Shown one piece after another: positions 51,592-60,889 of a DNA stretch of 64,000 bases. Numbering within the stretch: the first letter of the stretch is position 1; each line of letters starts with the position of its first letter. The DNA is from [Lactobacillus] rogosae. GTDB lineage: Bacteria; Bacillota; Clostridia; Lachnospirales; Lachnospiraceae. Where the stretch lies: positions 1-64,000 of the forward strand of contig FONU01000003.1 of the NCBI GenBank assembly GCA_900112995.1, written 5' to 3'. The position numbers were made by a program, and so were the translations under genes. The notes under the pieces were generated by a model, which saw only the letters and a program-made list of their open reading frames with translations, had not been told where the DNA came from and made no database searches.

Positions 51592-53223
51592 ATGTATGAA
51601 TATAAAGGAAAAAGCGTGTTTGGCGGGATAGCCATAGGCAGAATTAAAGTGTACAGTAAAGAACAACAGCAGGTTAAGCGGATGCATATTGATGATTGTG
51701 AGAGCGAGAAGCAAAGATATATTAATGCCGTTGATAAAGCAGTTGAACAGTTAGGTATGCTTTATGATAAGGCTTTAAAGGAAGTCGGTGAAGCCAATGC
51801 GGCAATATTTGAAATGCACCAGATAATGCTTGAAGATGACGATTATAAAGAGTCGGTTCTTAATATAATTGATAATCAGAATGTTAATGCTGAATATGCA
51901 GTTGCACAGACCTCGGATAACTTTTCATCAATGTTTGCGGCTATGGACGATGAATATATGAGAGGCAGGGCTTTAGATGTAAGAGATATTTCTGAAAGAC
52001 TTATAACTATTCTTAGTGGTGGTAAAAGCAGTACAATAGAATCTGATGAGCCGTCAATAATCATTGCAGAAGATTTGGCACCATCGGAAACTGTACAGAT
52101 GGATAAAGAAAAGATATTATCATTTGTAAGTGTTAAGGGTTCGGTTAATTCACATACAGCTATACTTGCAAGGACAATGGGGATACCAGCCCTTATAGGA
52201 ACAAAAGGTGTTCTTGATGAAGATATAGACGGCTTAACAGGCATTGTTGACGGCTTTAATGGAGTTGTGTATATCAATCCTGATAGCGAGACACTTGACC
52301 GCTACAAGAAAGAACAGGCGAAGTATATAGAACAGAAGGAACTTTTAAACAGACTTAAGGGAAAAGAAGATGTAACGCTTGATGGAACAAAGATAAAGTT
52401 GTATGCTAATATTGGTAATGTTAAGGATATAGCGTTAGTTCTTGCTAATGATGCGGCAGGAATAGGATTGTTCAGGAGTGAATTCATCTATCTTGAGAGA
52501 ACTGATTTTCCGACAGAAGAGGAACAGTTTAATATATATAAGACTGTTGCGGAAAATATGGCTGGAAAGCCGGCTATAATAAGAACACTTGATATAGGTG
52601 CAGACAAGCAGTGTGACTATTTTAATCTTGATAAAGAGGACAATCCGGCATTAGGTGTGAGAGCTATCAGAATATGCCTTACAAGAACGGATATATTTAA
52701 GACACAGTTAAGAGCTTTATACAGGGCGAGTGCATATGGCAATATTCATATTATGTATCCGATGATTGCTAATATGTGGGAGATAGACCGCATAAAAGAG
52801 ATTGAAAATGAGGTGAAGGCTGAGCTTGCGGCTCAGGAGATTAAGATAGGAAGCCCAAAGACAGGAATAATGATAGAGACACCGGCGGCTGCAATGATTA
52901 GCGATGAGCTTGCAAAAAAGGTTGATTTCTTTAGTATTGGAACTAATGATTTGACACAGTACACATTGGCTGTTGACAGGCAGAATCCTAAGCTGGATAC
53001 ATTTTTTGATGCACATCACCCAGCAGTGCTAAAGATGATTAAAATGGTTGTCGATAATGCACATAGAGCCGGGATATGGGCAGGAATATGTGGAGAGCTT
53101 GGAGCTGATACAAGCCTTACACAGAAGTTTCTTGAAATGGGTGTTGATGAATTGTCGGTTTCGCCGGGGAGAATTCTTCCAATCAGAAAGATTATCCGTG
53201 ACACTGATGTATCTGAATTATAA
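51592..53223 (+). CDS. ptsI: PTS Enzyme I (phosphoenolpyruvate-protein phosphotransferase)
   Basis: A 543-residue Enzyme I. The phospho-histidine is H188 in VNSHTAILARTMGIPALIG. PEP-binding motifs include GLFRSEFIYL, RTLDIGADKQCDY, FSIGTNDLTQYTLAVDR and ICGELGAD with the active-site cysteine. It moves phosphate from PEP to HPr. The length is slightly under the usual 570 residues, mostly from loops. GGAGG precedes the ATG. Placement inside the fructose operon, after HPr, makes one transcript carry the whole phosphorelay. Confidence 0.94.
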   Translation: MYEYKGKSVFGGIAIGRIKVYSKEQQQVKRMHIDDCESEKQRYINAVDKAVEQLGMLYDKALKEVGEANAAIFEMHQIMLEDDDYKESVLNIIDNQNVNAEYAVAQTSDNFSSMFAAMDDEYMRGRALDVRDISERLITILSGGKSSTIESDEPSIIIAEDLAPSETVQMDKEKILSFVSVKGSVNSHTAILARTMGIPALIGTKGVLDEDIDGLTGIVDGFNGVVYINPDSETLDRYKKEQAKYIEQKELLNRLKGKEDVTLDGTKIKLYANIGNVKDIALVLANDAAGIGLFRSEFIYLERTDFPTEEEQFNIYKTVAENMAGKPAIIRTLDIGADKQCDYFNLDKEDNPALGVRAIRICLTRTDIFKTQLRALYRASAYGNIHIMYPMIANMWEIDRIKEIENEVKAELAAQEIKIGSPKTGIMIETPAAAMISDELAKKVDFFSIGTNDLTQYTLAVDRQNPKLDTFFDAHHPAVLKMIKMVVDNAHRAGIWAGICGELGADTSLTQKFLEMGVDELSVSPGRILPIRKIIRDTDVSEL

Positions 53224-53249
53224 TTGGTATATTGGAAAAGGTGATTGTT

Positions 53250-53996
53250 ATGCTTGCAGAGAAAAGACACGAATATATACTTCAGGAGTTGAAACGCAAG
53301 GGAAGTATAACTGTCAATGAGATTAAAGAAGAACTTGGAATTTCAGAATCTACAATTAGAAGAGATTTGAATTTGCTTGATGAAGAAGGCAAGCTTGTCA
53401 AGGTATTTGGAGGTGCAGTATCAGCAGGTTTTGAAGTTTCAGGCAGTGAACCAAGCGTTACGCAGAAGCGTGAAATAAATATTAATGGCAAGAAGCTTAT
53501 TGCAAAATATGCGGCAGGACTTATAGAACCTGATGATTTTGTATATATGGATGCAGGCACTACAACAGGTTGTATGATTGATTATATAACAGAAAAGCGG
53601 GCGGTATATGTGACTAATGCTGTTACACACGCAAGAAATCTTGCGGCGTTAGGTTTCAGGGTTATACTTATAGGTGGTGAGCTTAAGGGTTCAACAGAAG
53701 CAGTAGTAGGTGCTAATGCTATTGAAATGTTAAGAAATTATAATTTCAACAAAGGATTTTTTGGTACAAATGGCATAAGTATTAAATGTGGATTTACGAC
53801 GCCTGATATTAATGAGGCAGAAGTTAAGAAAATGGCGATGTGCCATTGCAATCACAAAATAATTCTTGCAGACAGCACCAAATTCGATAATGTAAGTTCA
53901 GTGACATTTGCAAGGATTGATACAGCTAAGATAATAACTGATGAAGAAGTGCCTGCTGGTTATAGGGATTATAATATTTATAAGGTGAATGGATGA
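53250..53996 (+). CDS. DeoR-family regulator, probably of the fructose operon
   Basis: A 248-residue regulator with the DeoR winged helix (MLAEKRHEYILQELKRKGSI, then SESTIRRDLNLLDEEGKL) and the sugar-phosphate-binding domain (MDAGTTTGCMIDYI, then GGELKGSTEAVVG and FFGTNGI). Start ATG 53250 has AAAGGTG seven bases upstream; TTG 53232 is weaker. Last gene of the fructose operon. By analogy with FruR of other Firmicutes it would respond to fructose-1-phosphate. A terminator follows. Confidence 0.9.
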   Translation: MLAEKRHEYILQELKRKGSITVNEIKEELGISESTIRRDLNLLDEEGKLVKVFGGAVSAGFEVSGSEPSVTQKREININGKKLIAKYAAGLIEPDDFVYMDAGTTTGCMIDYITEKRAVYVTNAVTHARNLAALGFRVILIGGELKGSTEAVVGANAIEMLRNYNFNKGFFGTNGISIKCGFTTPDINEAEVKKMAMCHCNHKIILADSTKFDNVSSVTFARIDTAKIITDEEVPAGYRDYNIYKVNG

Positions 53997-54023
53997 TGTT
54001 ATAATTAAAAAATGAACAATATT

Positions 54024-54050
54024 AAAAGGGACTTTTTAAGTCCCTTTTTT
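54024..54050. terminator. Bidirectional terminator of the fructose PTS operon
   Basis: AAAAGGGACTT-TTTA-AGTCCCTTTT followed by TT. It lies between the convergent DeoR and DtxR-type genes and can serve both strands. Confidence 0.93.
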
Positions 54051-54056
54051 AGTAAG

Positions 54057-54440
54057 TTATTTCTGTCTGTTGCTAAGCTGTTCAGATATAGCCTGTTTAA
54101 TGGCATTGAAAGACTCTTTGCTTATATCGTGTTCGATACGGCACGCATCCTCCTCGGCAGTCTGCTTATTGACACCAAGCTGTATTAACCAAGAAGAAAG
54201 TATCTGATGTCTTTCATAAATCATCTCGGCAATTTCCCTGCCAGAGTCTGTAAGGTATATATAACCTTCTTTAGTTACGCGTATATGTTCTGATTCACGA
54301 AGATTCTTCATAGCAATGCTGACGCTTGACTTCTTATAGCCCATTTCGTTGGCAATATCAATTGAACGCACAACAGGCAGTTTCTTGCTAAGCATAAGTA
54401 TTGTTTCTAAATAATCTTCAGCTGATTCGTGGATGACCAT
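54057..54440 (-). CDS. DtxR/MntR-family metal-dependent regulator
   Basis: A 127-residue regulator with the family start ESAEDYLETILML, a winged helix (SIDIANEMGYKKSSVSIAMKN) and a metal-binding dimerisation domain (ERHQILSSWLIQLGV, then DACRIEHDISKESF, where His, Cys and Glu ligands lie). The short length without an SH3 domain fits the MntR type (Mn or Fe). GGGGG precedes the ATG. No metal transporter lies next to it, so its targets are elsewhere. Confidence 0.9.
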   Translation of the reverse strand: MVIHESAEDYLETILMLSKKLPVVRSIDIANEMGYKKSSVSIAMKNLRESEHIRVTKEGYIYLTDSGREIAEMIYERHQILSSWLIQLGVNKQTAEEDACRIEHDISKESFNAIKQAISEQLSNRQK

Positions 54441-54696
54441 AATTATTCCCCCTGACTAACATTTATGTGAATTAATAAATAATTGTAGATTATAAAGCAA
54501 TTAATAAATAATTAATGTAAATATAATACTAATAAGTATAATAAGTATAACATAAACCTGGCAAATAATCAAACTTATAGTTAGTGCGAATTATCTATGC
54601 CTTTCAAAGCTGTATAAATATGTGCTATAATAAAGCTGTACATAGTGGGAGATTTGAAAAAAGCTAGAGCTGCCCTTACAAGGCACCAGATTGATA

Positions 54697-54713
54697 TGCG
54701 TAAAATGTACGCA
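54697..54713 (+). promoter_or_regulatory. Hairpin abutting the adenosine deaminase ribosome site
   Basis: TGCGTA-AAATG-TACGCA forms a 6-bp hairpin. Its 3' strand is followed at once by GAAAAGAGG and ATTATTATG. The 15 bases TACGCAGAAAAGAGG are identical to those before the HPr gene. Confidence 0.4.
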
Positions 54714-54728
54714 GAAAAGAGGATTATT

Positions 54729-55742
54729 ATGAATATTAATATAGATAAATTACACTGCCTTATAGATTTACACGTTCACCTTGATGGTTCAGTCAGTATT
54801 CCAATGGCTAAGAGGCTGGCTCTTATCAATGGTATTGAACTTAATGAAAGTGAAGAAGACCTGAAAGAAAGATTACAGGTGTCCAAAGACTGCAGGGATT
54901 TGAATGAATATCTGGAAAAATTTGAATTTCCACTGACACTTTTGCAGAAAGCTGAAGCTATTACTGAATGTGTGAGAATGTTAATAGCTGGGCAGGATAG
55001 TCAGGGGATAATGTACAGTGAGATAAGATTTGCACCACAGCTTCATATGCAGAAGGGGTTGACACAGGAAGAGGTTGTGCAGGCGGCAATAAAAGGACTC
55101 GGTAATTCAGATTATCACAAGCTTATATTATGCTGTATGAGGGGAAGTGATAATGAGGAGCTTAATAAAGAAACGATAAGGATTGCCCATACATATCTTG
55201 GACGTGGAGTTGTGGCACTAGATCTTGCCGGTGCAGAAAAATTATATCCAACAAAGCAGTTTGTTGGAATATTTAAAGAAGCTTTGGCATATAATATTCC
55301 GTTTACAATACACGCAGGTGAAGCAGATGGAGAAGAAAGCATAAAGACGGCAATATATATGGGAGCTGAAAGAATAGGACACGGAATAATGGCAGCCTGG
55401 TCAGAGGATATGATTAAGGAGCTGGCAGATAAGAATATTCCGTTAGAATTGTGTCCTACAAGTAACCTTAATACGAAAGTTGTTGATAATATTGCTGATT
55501 ATCCAATTATGAAACTTATTAATAATGGTGTTAAAGTTACCATAAATACGGACAATATGATGGTTTCAGGCACAAGTATTAAAAATGAGCTTAAATTACT
55601 TGTGCAAACATTTCCTATAAATGGTATAATATTAAAGAATTTGCTTATTAATTCAGCAGAAGCTGCATTTGCCAAGGATAGCATTAAAGAACAGCTTAAA
55701 AGAAAGATATATGAAGAATTGGATGGGGTTACTTATGAATGA
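54729..55742 (+). CDS. add: Adenosine deaminase
   Basis: A 337-residue amidohydrolase converting adenosine (or deoxyadenosine) to inosine. LIDLHVHLDGS carries the first zinc histidines (H15, H17). IHAGEADGEESI holds the next histidine and the catalytic glutamate, ERIGHGI the general-base histidine, and TINTDNMMVSGT the last metal aspartate. CPTSNLNTKVV is the family signature. Start ATG 54729 follows GAGG; an in-frame codon at 54645 lies upstream of the leader hairpin. The stop overlaps the next gene by eight bases, implying coupled translation. Confidence 0.92.
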   Translation: MNINIDKLHCLIDLHVHLDGSVSIPMAKRLALINGIELNESEEDLKERLQVSKDCRDLNEYLEKFEFPLTLLQKAEAITECVRMLIAGQDSQGIMYSEIRFAPQLHMQKGLTQEEVVQAAIKGLGNSDYHKLILCCMRGSDNEELNKETIRIAHTYLGRGVVALDLAGAEKLYPTKQFVGIFKEALAYNIPFTIHAGEADGEESIKTAIYMGAERIGHGIMAAWSEDMIKELADKNIPLELCPTSNLNTKVVDNIADYPIMKLINNGVKVTINTDNMMVSGTSIKNELKLLVQTFPINGIILKNLLINSAEAAFAKDSIKEQLKRKIYEELDGVTYE

Positions 55743-57573
55743 AGTTAATGAGTTATTTACAAAGGAGAATGTTGAACAGATAGTTGTTCCACAGGTTGTA
55801 AAAGATGATTTACTAAGCATTATAGAGGAAAAGCTAAAAAGAGCAGGATTTTACTACAGAATTGCATACAGGGTCAAGGCAGTTGATTCTATGGTGAATA
55901 AGCTTATATTTAAAGATTACAGACGTCCGGGTACGGAGAATGAAGATAAGAAAATGCAGGATCTTGTAGGAATAAGAATAATCCTATATTTTGTTGATGA
56001 TGTAGATATATGCAGAAAGCTTTTAGATACATTATTTATATCTCCAGGAATGTGGGAGACTACGGAGAATAATGAATATGAATTCAAGGCTATGAAGGTC
56101 AATGGAATATTCAAGCTTCCAGCATATCTTAGCAAGACAATTGTCAATCCATATCTGTCAGATTATGTTGACGATACATTTGAGGTTCAGGTAAGGACGA
56201 ACTCATTTGAGGGCTGGCACGAGATTGAGCACGATATGAGATATAAAGGCTCGGCGTTTGGAATAGGTAACGAAGCACTGGCAAGAAAGATGAACAGTAT
56301 TCTTGCTACATTTGAACTGTGTGATGATTCGATAGCAGGGCTGCTTGAAGATTTAGGACACCAGCATTACAAAGACAAGAAATGGAATGATATGTTAAGG
56401 TGTCACTACAGGTTAAAGTTTGAGAATGAACCACTGCATCCATACATAGAGGAGCTGTTTGACTCAGACACAGAGCTTGCAAAGATATTTTATAAGGCAC
56501 CAAGACAAGGGGCTATTGAACAGTTATGGCTTGATACTTCAGAGAATGGAATAGAGCTTACACTTAATAATATAGTAAAGATTGTCAATCAGATAGGCCC
56601 TGATGATGAAAGGCTTAACGAGGCATTTAGAAAGATAGAGCAGGAGCATAAGAATAAACAGGAATTCGAGGCTGGCGGTAAAAGACGCCGCTTTGAGCCG
56701 TTTAAACCGCTTGGCAATTATAAGGTATTCCAGTCACATTCCTGCATTGATCTTACTAATCTTTCTATGGAGGACGCATTTAAAAAGGCAGTTAATTACA
56801 TATATTCGTGGGTACATTCAAGATTTAATGAAGTATTTGATGATATGCCGGGCAGTGTGGATACATATGATAATGAAAGACCGGGGTATAAGGTATCGCT
56901 TGAATATGATAATGAGAATTTATATTTCAAGGAGATTACAACGCACCTTGATTCTAAGGTCGCTAACAGACTGTGGATATCGGTTGCTACTATTAAGAAA
57001 GATGGTGACAGGCTTTTATTTGACGTAAGTAATGAATATGCTGAGCCAGCAGATAAGTACAGAGATAATGAAAATGTATTGTTCAGCCGTCCTAACTTCT
57101 ATGGAGAGATAGCAGATAATATTGGAATCTGTGATGTGGAGAGGTTAAGACAGAATGTAAGGGGTATTGATAATGAAGAAGAATACAATACATTAAAGGA
57201 TCTTATTAAAGATGATAATAGGCAGTTCCCTGTAGTTGTATTTGTGGCATCAGATGATTATTGGATAGAAAAGTTTGATGTGGACTATTTTGCATATCTT
57301 GTGGGGTATTATGCACATATTAAGAGGATTACAACAGATGAACTTTCTGAGCAGTTTGCTAAAGATTATGATTTGGACGAAGACGAGTTTAGGGATTCGA
57401 TCACTGTATTTTATCCAGGCAGAGAACCTAACACAAGTTATAAGTCGCATATCTTAAATACTACATTTGAGGTTATAAAGATAGAGAAAAGAAAATACTG
57501 GAATGAGAATGGGTGTAGGGCGTTCAGGCGACAACTTGTTTCAGATATAAGAGAGAATAATGTCATTATGTAG
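55735..57573 (+). CDS. Divergent RelA/SpoT-domain protein with a large unknown C-terminal region
   Basis: A 612-residue protein. Residues about 20-200 resemble the (p)ppGpp synthetase fold: KDYRRPGTENEDKKMQDLVGI-like (K60 to I80, read in parts), RIILYFVDDVD, and FEVQVRTNSFEGWHEIEHDM, read as FEVQVRT plus WHEIEHDMRYK. The canonical G-loop GYRSLH, whose tyrosine stacks on GDP/GTP, is not visible (MKVNGIFKLPAYL stands there), so activity or substrate may differ. Residues ~320-612 match nothing I recognise; one stretch is FPVVVFVASDDYWIEKF. Start ATG 55735 overlaps the adenosine deaminase gene, and GGATGGGG lies upstream. A hybrid kinase follows after 21 bases. Confidence 0.7.
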   Translation: MNEVNELFTKENVEQIVVPQVVKDDLLSIIEEKLKRAGFYYRIAYRVKAVDSMVNKLIFKDYRRPGTENEDKKMQDLVGIRIILYFVDDVDICRKLLDTLFISPGMWETTENNEYEFKAMKVNGIFKLPAYLSKTIVNPYLSDYVDDTFEVQVRTNSFEGWHEIEHDMRYKGSAFGIGNEALARKMNSILATFELCDDSIAGLLEDLGHQHYKDKKWNDMLRCHYRLKFENEPLHPYIEELFDSDTELAKIFYKAPRQGAIEQLWLDTSENGIELTLNNIVKIVNQIGPDDERLNEAFRKIEQEHKNKQEFEAGGKRRRFEPFKPLGNYKVFQSHSCIDLTNLSMEDAFKKAVNYIYSWVHSRFNEVFDDMPGSVDTYDNERPGYKVSLEYDNENLYFKEITTHLDSKVANRLWISVATIKKDGDRLLFDVSNEYAEPADKYRDNENVLFSRPNFYGEIADNIGICDVERLRQNVRGIDNEEEYNTLKDLIKDDNRQFPVVVFVASDDYWIEKFDVDYFAYLVGYYAHIKRITTDELSEQFAKDYDLDEDEFRDSITVFYPGREPNTSYKSHILNTTFEVIKIEKRKYWNENGCRAFRRQLVSDIRENNVIM

Positions 57574-57594
57574 ATAACAGAGGGGTAGAAAGTT

Positions 57595-59253
57595 ATGAGT
57601 AGAGGGAATAATAAAAGCAGTATTGCTGCAGAAGGAACACAATGGTATGGAAATGTTGTATCAAGCACGCTTCAGGCATATTACGAGGTGTACTATGTCA
57701 ATCTTTCTGATAATACCTGCAAAAGAATATATCCGTGGTATATCGAGGATAATGAGTTTATAGATTATACTAACGAGGTCAACCGTAGAATATCAGGTAA
57801 TATCATATGTAATAATTCGGAGGAAGATGTGTCAACGCTTCTTGCAGTTGATAATCTTAAATGTGAATTAAAACATAAAGATAAGACAGAGTACAGATAC
57901 AAAAGACAGGTAACCAATGGAGTATTCAGGTGGTGTCTTGTAAGTGTTGTCGTTGAGAAGCGAAAAAATGGTGAGCCTGTAAGTGTTATTCTTATGATAA
58001 GGGACATAGAAGATGTTATAAAGAAAGAGATTGAACAACAGCTTCTTATAGAAGAAGCACTTGCACAGGCTGAAAGTGCTAGCAGGGCAAAGGGAAAGTT
58101 CCTTTCTGATATGTCGCACGAAATCAGGACACCTATGAATGTGATTCTTGGATATGCCTCAATTGCACAGAATAATATGGATAATCGGGATCAGGATAAG
58201 GTTAAGGATTGCCTTGAAAAGATTAAAGAAGCTGGAAATCATCTGATTGGTATTATTAATGATGTGCTTGAGGTGTCAAGGATAGAGCAGGGAAAGATTA
58301 ATATAGAAAATGAAGAAAGCGACATTTATGAGCTTATGACAGATTTCTATAATCTTGTAGAAATTCAGGCGGCAGTAAAGAAACAAAAGATGACAATTGA
58401 TCTAGAGGGTATAACTGATAAATATGTGTATATGGATTGGACGAGAATAAGCCAGGTGCTTATTAATCTTATTAACAATGCAATCAAATATACGCCGGTT
58501 GGCGGACATATAGATGTTATTGTGAAAGAAGACTGCAATAATAATATAGGGGATAATATACATAATTATATTATTATAGTGAAGGATAATGGCAGGGGAA
58601 TAGATGAAAAGGATATGCCATCATTATTTGATTTGTATACAAGGGGAGCATACGATAATGATATATCAGTAGAGGGAACAGGGCTTGGACTGTCTATATC
58701 CAAGCAGATAATTGAACTTATGAATGGAACAATAGATGTTGACAGTAAGTTAGGCGAAGGTACAACATTTACAGTAAAGTTACCGCTTCAATATGTTGTC
58801 AGGACACAGGCCGATAAAAATATAACTGACAACGGGACAGATAATAATATAATAGAGAATGATCAGAGCCTGTCAGATATAAAGGTAATGGTTGTTGATG
58901 ATAATCAGTATAACAGGGAAATTGCCTGCGAGCTTTTACGGGAAAATGGTGCTCATATAATTGAGTGTGCCAGTGGAAGTGAAGCTGTAGATTATATAAA
59001 ATATAAAAAAGGTATTGTGGATATTATTCTTATGGACGTGTGTATGCCAGATATGGATGGTTTTGAGGCTACACGTTTAATAAGACAGTTAGAAAAAGAC
59101 AGATGGCAGGATATTCCGATTGTAGCAATGACAGCTAATGCATTTGATGAGGACAGGAAGAAGGCACTGGAGCACGGAATGAATGGACATATAGCCAAAC
59201 CATTCGATATAGATACATTTGCAGAAACAGTATTAGAATATGTAAAATATTAA
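57595..59253 (+). CDS. Soluble hybrid sensor histidine kinase with receiver domain
   Basis: A 552-residue kinase without membrane segments. An N-terminal PAS-like region (about 20-140) is followed by a coiled linker, the HisKA helix with H175 in DMSHEIRTPMNVILGYA, an ATPase domain (LINNAIKYTP, DNGRGIDEKDM, GTGLGLSISKQI) and a C-terminal receiver with D481 in ILMDVCMPDMDGF. The output of the receiver is unknown, as no HPt or DNA-binding domain is attached. AGGGG precedes the ATG. It is 21 bases behind the RelA/SpoT-like gene, so the three genes from 54729 on are probably one operon. Confidence 0.9.
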   Translation: MSRGNNKSSIAAEGTQWYGNVVSSTLQAYYEVYYVNLSDNTCKRIYPWYIEDNEFIDYTNEVNRRISGNIICNNSEEDVSTLLAVDNLKCELKHKDKTEYRYKRQVTNGVFRWCLVSVVVEKRKNGEPVSVILMIRDIEDVIKKEIEQQLLIEEALAQAESASRAKGKFLSDMSHEIRTPMNVILGYASIAQNNMDNRDQDKVKDCLEKIKEAGNHLIGIINDVLEVSRIEQGKINIENEESDIYELMTDFYNLVEIQAAVKKQKMTIDLEGITDKYVYMDWTRISQVLINLINNAIKYTPVGGHIDVIVKEDCNNNIGDNIHNYIIIVKDNGRGIDEKDMPSLFDLYTRGAYDNDISVEGTGLGLSISKQIIELMNGTIDVDSKLGEGTTFTVKLPLQYVVRTQADKNITDNGTDNNIIENDQSLSDIKVMVVDDNQYNREIACELLRENGAHIIECASGSEAVDYIKYKKGIVDIILMDVCMPDMDGFEATRLIRQLEKDRWQDIPIVAMTANAFDEDRKKALEHGMNGHIAKPFDIDTFAETVLEYVKY

Positions 59254-59353
59254 GTTGACATAAGTGCATAAGTAGGGTACGATTTAGTGTATTAAAGTAA
59301 TAAAATATTCACGTATTAGAGAAGTGAATTGCAAGAACAGAATGGAGATTAAT

Positions 59354-60874
59354 ATGAGGAACTGTACCAACACGCAATTATTAAGGAAAATGCTTATTGT
59401 ACTTTTATTATGCTCTTTTATAGCAGGTACATTTACTGCCTGTTCAGATAAGAAGCAGTCAGACGGCAAGACAACATTTACAGTGGGTTTTGATGCGGAA
59501 TTTCCACCTTATGGTTACAAAGATGAGAGTGGAGAATATGTTGGATTTGACTTATCTTTAGCAGAAGAAGTATGCAGACGTAATGGCTGGGAACTTGTCA
59601 AACAGCCAATCGACTGGGATTCTAAAGATATGGAACTTTCATCTGGAAGCATAGATTGTATATGGAATGGATTTACTATGGACGGAAGGGAGTCCGATTA
59701 TACATGGACAACTCCATATATTGATAATTCACAGGTTGTAATAGTAAAGTCAGATTCAAGCATTAATTCATTATCAGACTTAGCAGGAAAAGTTGTTGTT
59801 GTGCAGTCAGACTCATCTGCACTTGCAGCATTTACCGGTGAAGATGCAGAACCGGAAAATGTTGCACTTGCTAAAAGCTTTGCCTCATTACAGCAGGTTG
59901 GTGATTATAATGGTGCATTTATGAATCTTGAGGCTGGTTCAGTTGATGCGATATGTATGGATATGGGTGTTGCCAATTATGAACTTAATGCAAGAGGCGG
60001 CAGATTCAGAATGTTGTCACAGCATGTATCTAATGAACAGTATGGAATAGGCTTTAAACTTGGCAATACAGAATTAAGAGATAAAGTACAATCAACACTT
60101 CTTGATATGCTTGATGATGGAACATTTCTTTCGATAGCTGAAGAATGGGGACTTGAGGAAAGCATATGCTTAAGTGCTGATAATGTTGTAAATGATAGTG
60201 ATTTAGCTGTTGATAAAGGTAATTTCTTTGTTGAACTTGGAAGCGTTGTATCCAAGCTTGCAGAAGGTATGCTTGCATCACTTGCAATATTCGTACTTAC
60301 ACTTGTATTCTCACTTCCACTAGGACTTTTACTTATGTTTGTAAGATTGTCAAAGGTAAATGTAATAAGATGGATTGCAAAGATATACATATCAATAATG
60401 AGAGGAACACCCCTTATGTTACAGCTTTTAGTTGTGTTCTTTGGTCCATATTATGTATTTGGAATTTCGCTTTCTTACAGTTATAGATTTTATGCGGTAA
60501 TTATAGGATTTGCACTTAATTATGCGGCATATTTTGCAGAGATATTCAGATCGGGAATTCAGGCGATACCAGCAGGACAGAGTGAAGCTGCAACAGTTCT
60601 TGGTTACACAAGGGCACAGACATTTGTAAGAATTATACTTCCCCAGATGACAAGAATTGTGCTTCCACCAGTTACTAATGAAGTAATAACTCTTGTAAAA
60701 GATACATCTTTAGCATTTGCACTTGCGTATACAGAAATGTTCACGCTCGCTAAGCAGATTGCGGCGGCAAGTGCAAGCATAATGCCATTATTTATTGCAG
60801 GAGCATTTTATTATATATTCAACTTTATAGTTGCCTGGATAATGGAATATATAGAAAAGAAAATGCGTTATTAA
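59354..60874 (+). CDS. Amino-acid ABC transporter, fused lipoprotein binding domain and permease
   Basis: A 506-residue fusion. A lipoprotein signal ends in FTAC (C30). Residues 40-270 are a family 3 solute-binding domain (FTVGFDAEFPPYGYKDESGE, then GFDLSLAEEVCRR). Residues 295-506 are a permease with about five segments and the EAA-like loop AGQSEAATVLGYTRAQTFVRI. It imports a polar amino acid; the downstream LysR gene and nearby cysK make cystine a guess. Start ATG 59354 has GGAG seven bases upstream; GTG 59324 lacks one. The ATPase follows after 15 bases. Confidence 0.92.
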   Translation: MRNCTNTQLLRKMLIVLLLCSFIAGTFTACSDKKQSDGKTTFTVGFDAEFPPYGYKDESGEYVGFDLSLAEEVCRRNGWELVKQPIDWDSKDMELSSGSIDCIWNGFTMDGRESDYTWTTPYIDNSQVVIVKSDSSINSLSDLAGKVVVVQSDSSALAAFTGEDAEPENVALAKSFASLQQVGDYNGAFMNLEAGSVDAICMDMGVANYELNARGGRFRMLSQHVSNEQYGIGFKLGNTELRDKVQSTLLDMLDDGTFLSIAEEWGLEESICLSADNVVNDSDLAVDKGNFFVELGSVVSKLAEGMLASLAIFVLTLVFSLPLGLLLMFVRLSKVNVIRWIAKIYISIMRGTPLMLQLLVVFFGPYYVFGISLSYSYRFYAVIIGFALNYAAYFAEIFRSGIQAIPAGQSEAATVLGYTRAQTFVRIILPQMTRIVLPPVTNEVITLVKDTSLAFALAYTEMFTLAKQIAAASASIMPLFIAGAFYYIFNFIVAWIMEYIEKKMRY

Positions 60875-60889
60875 ACAGATGGAGGCAGT

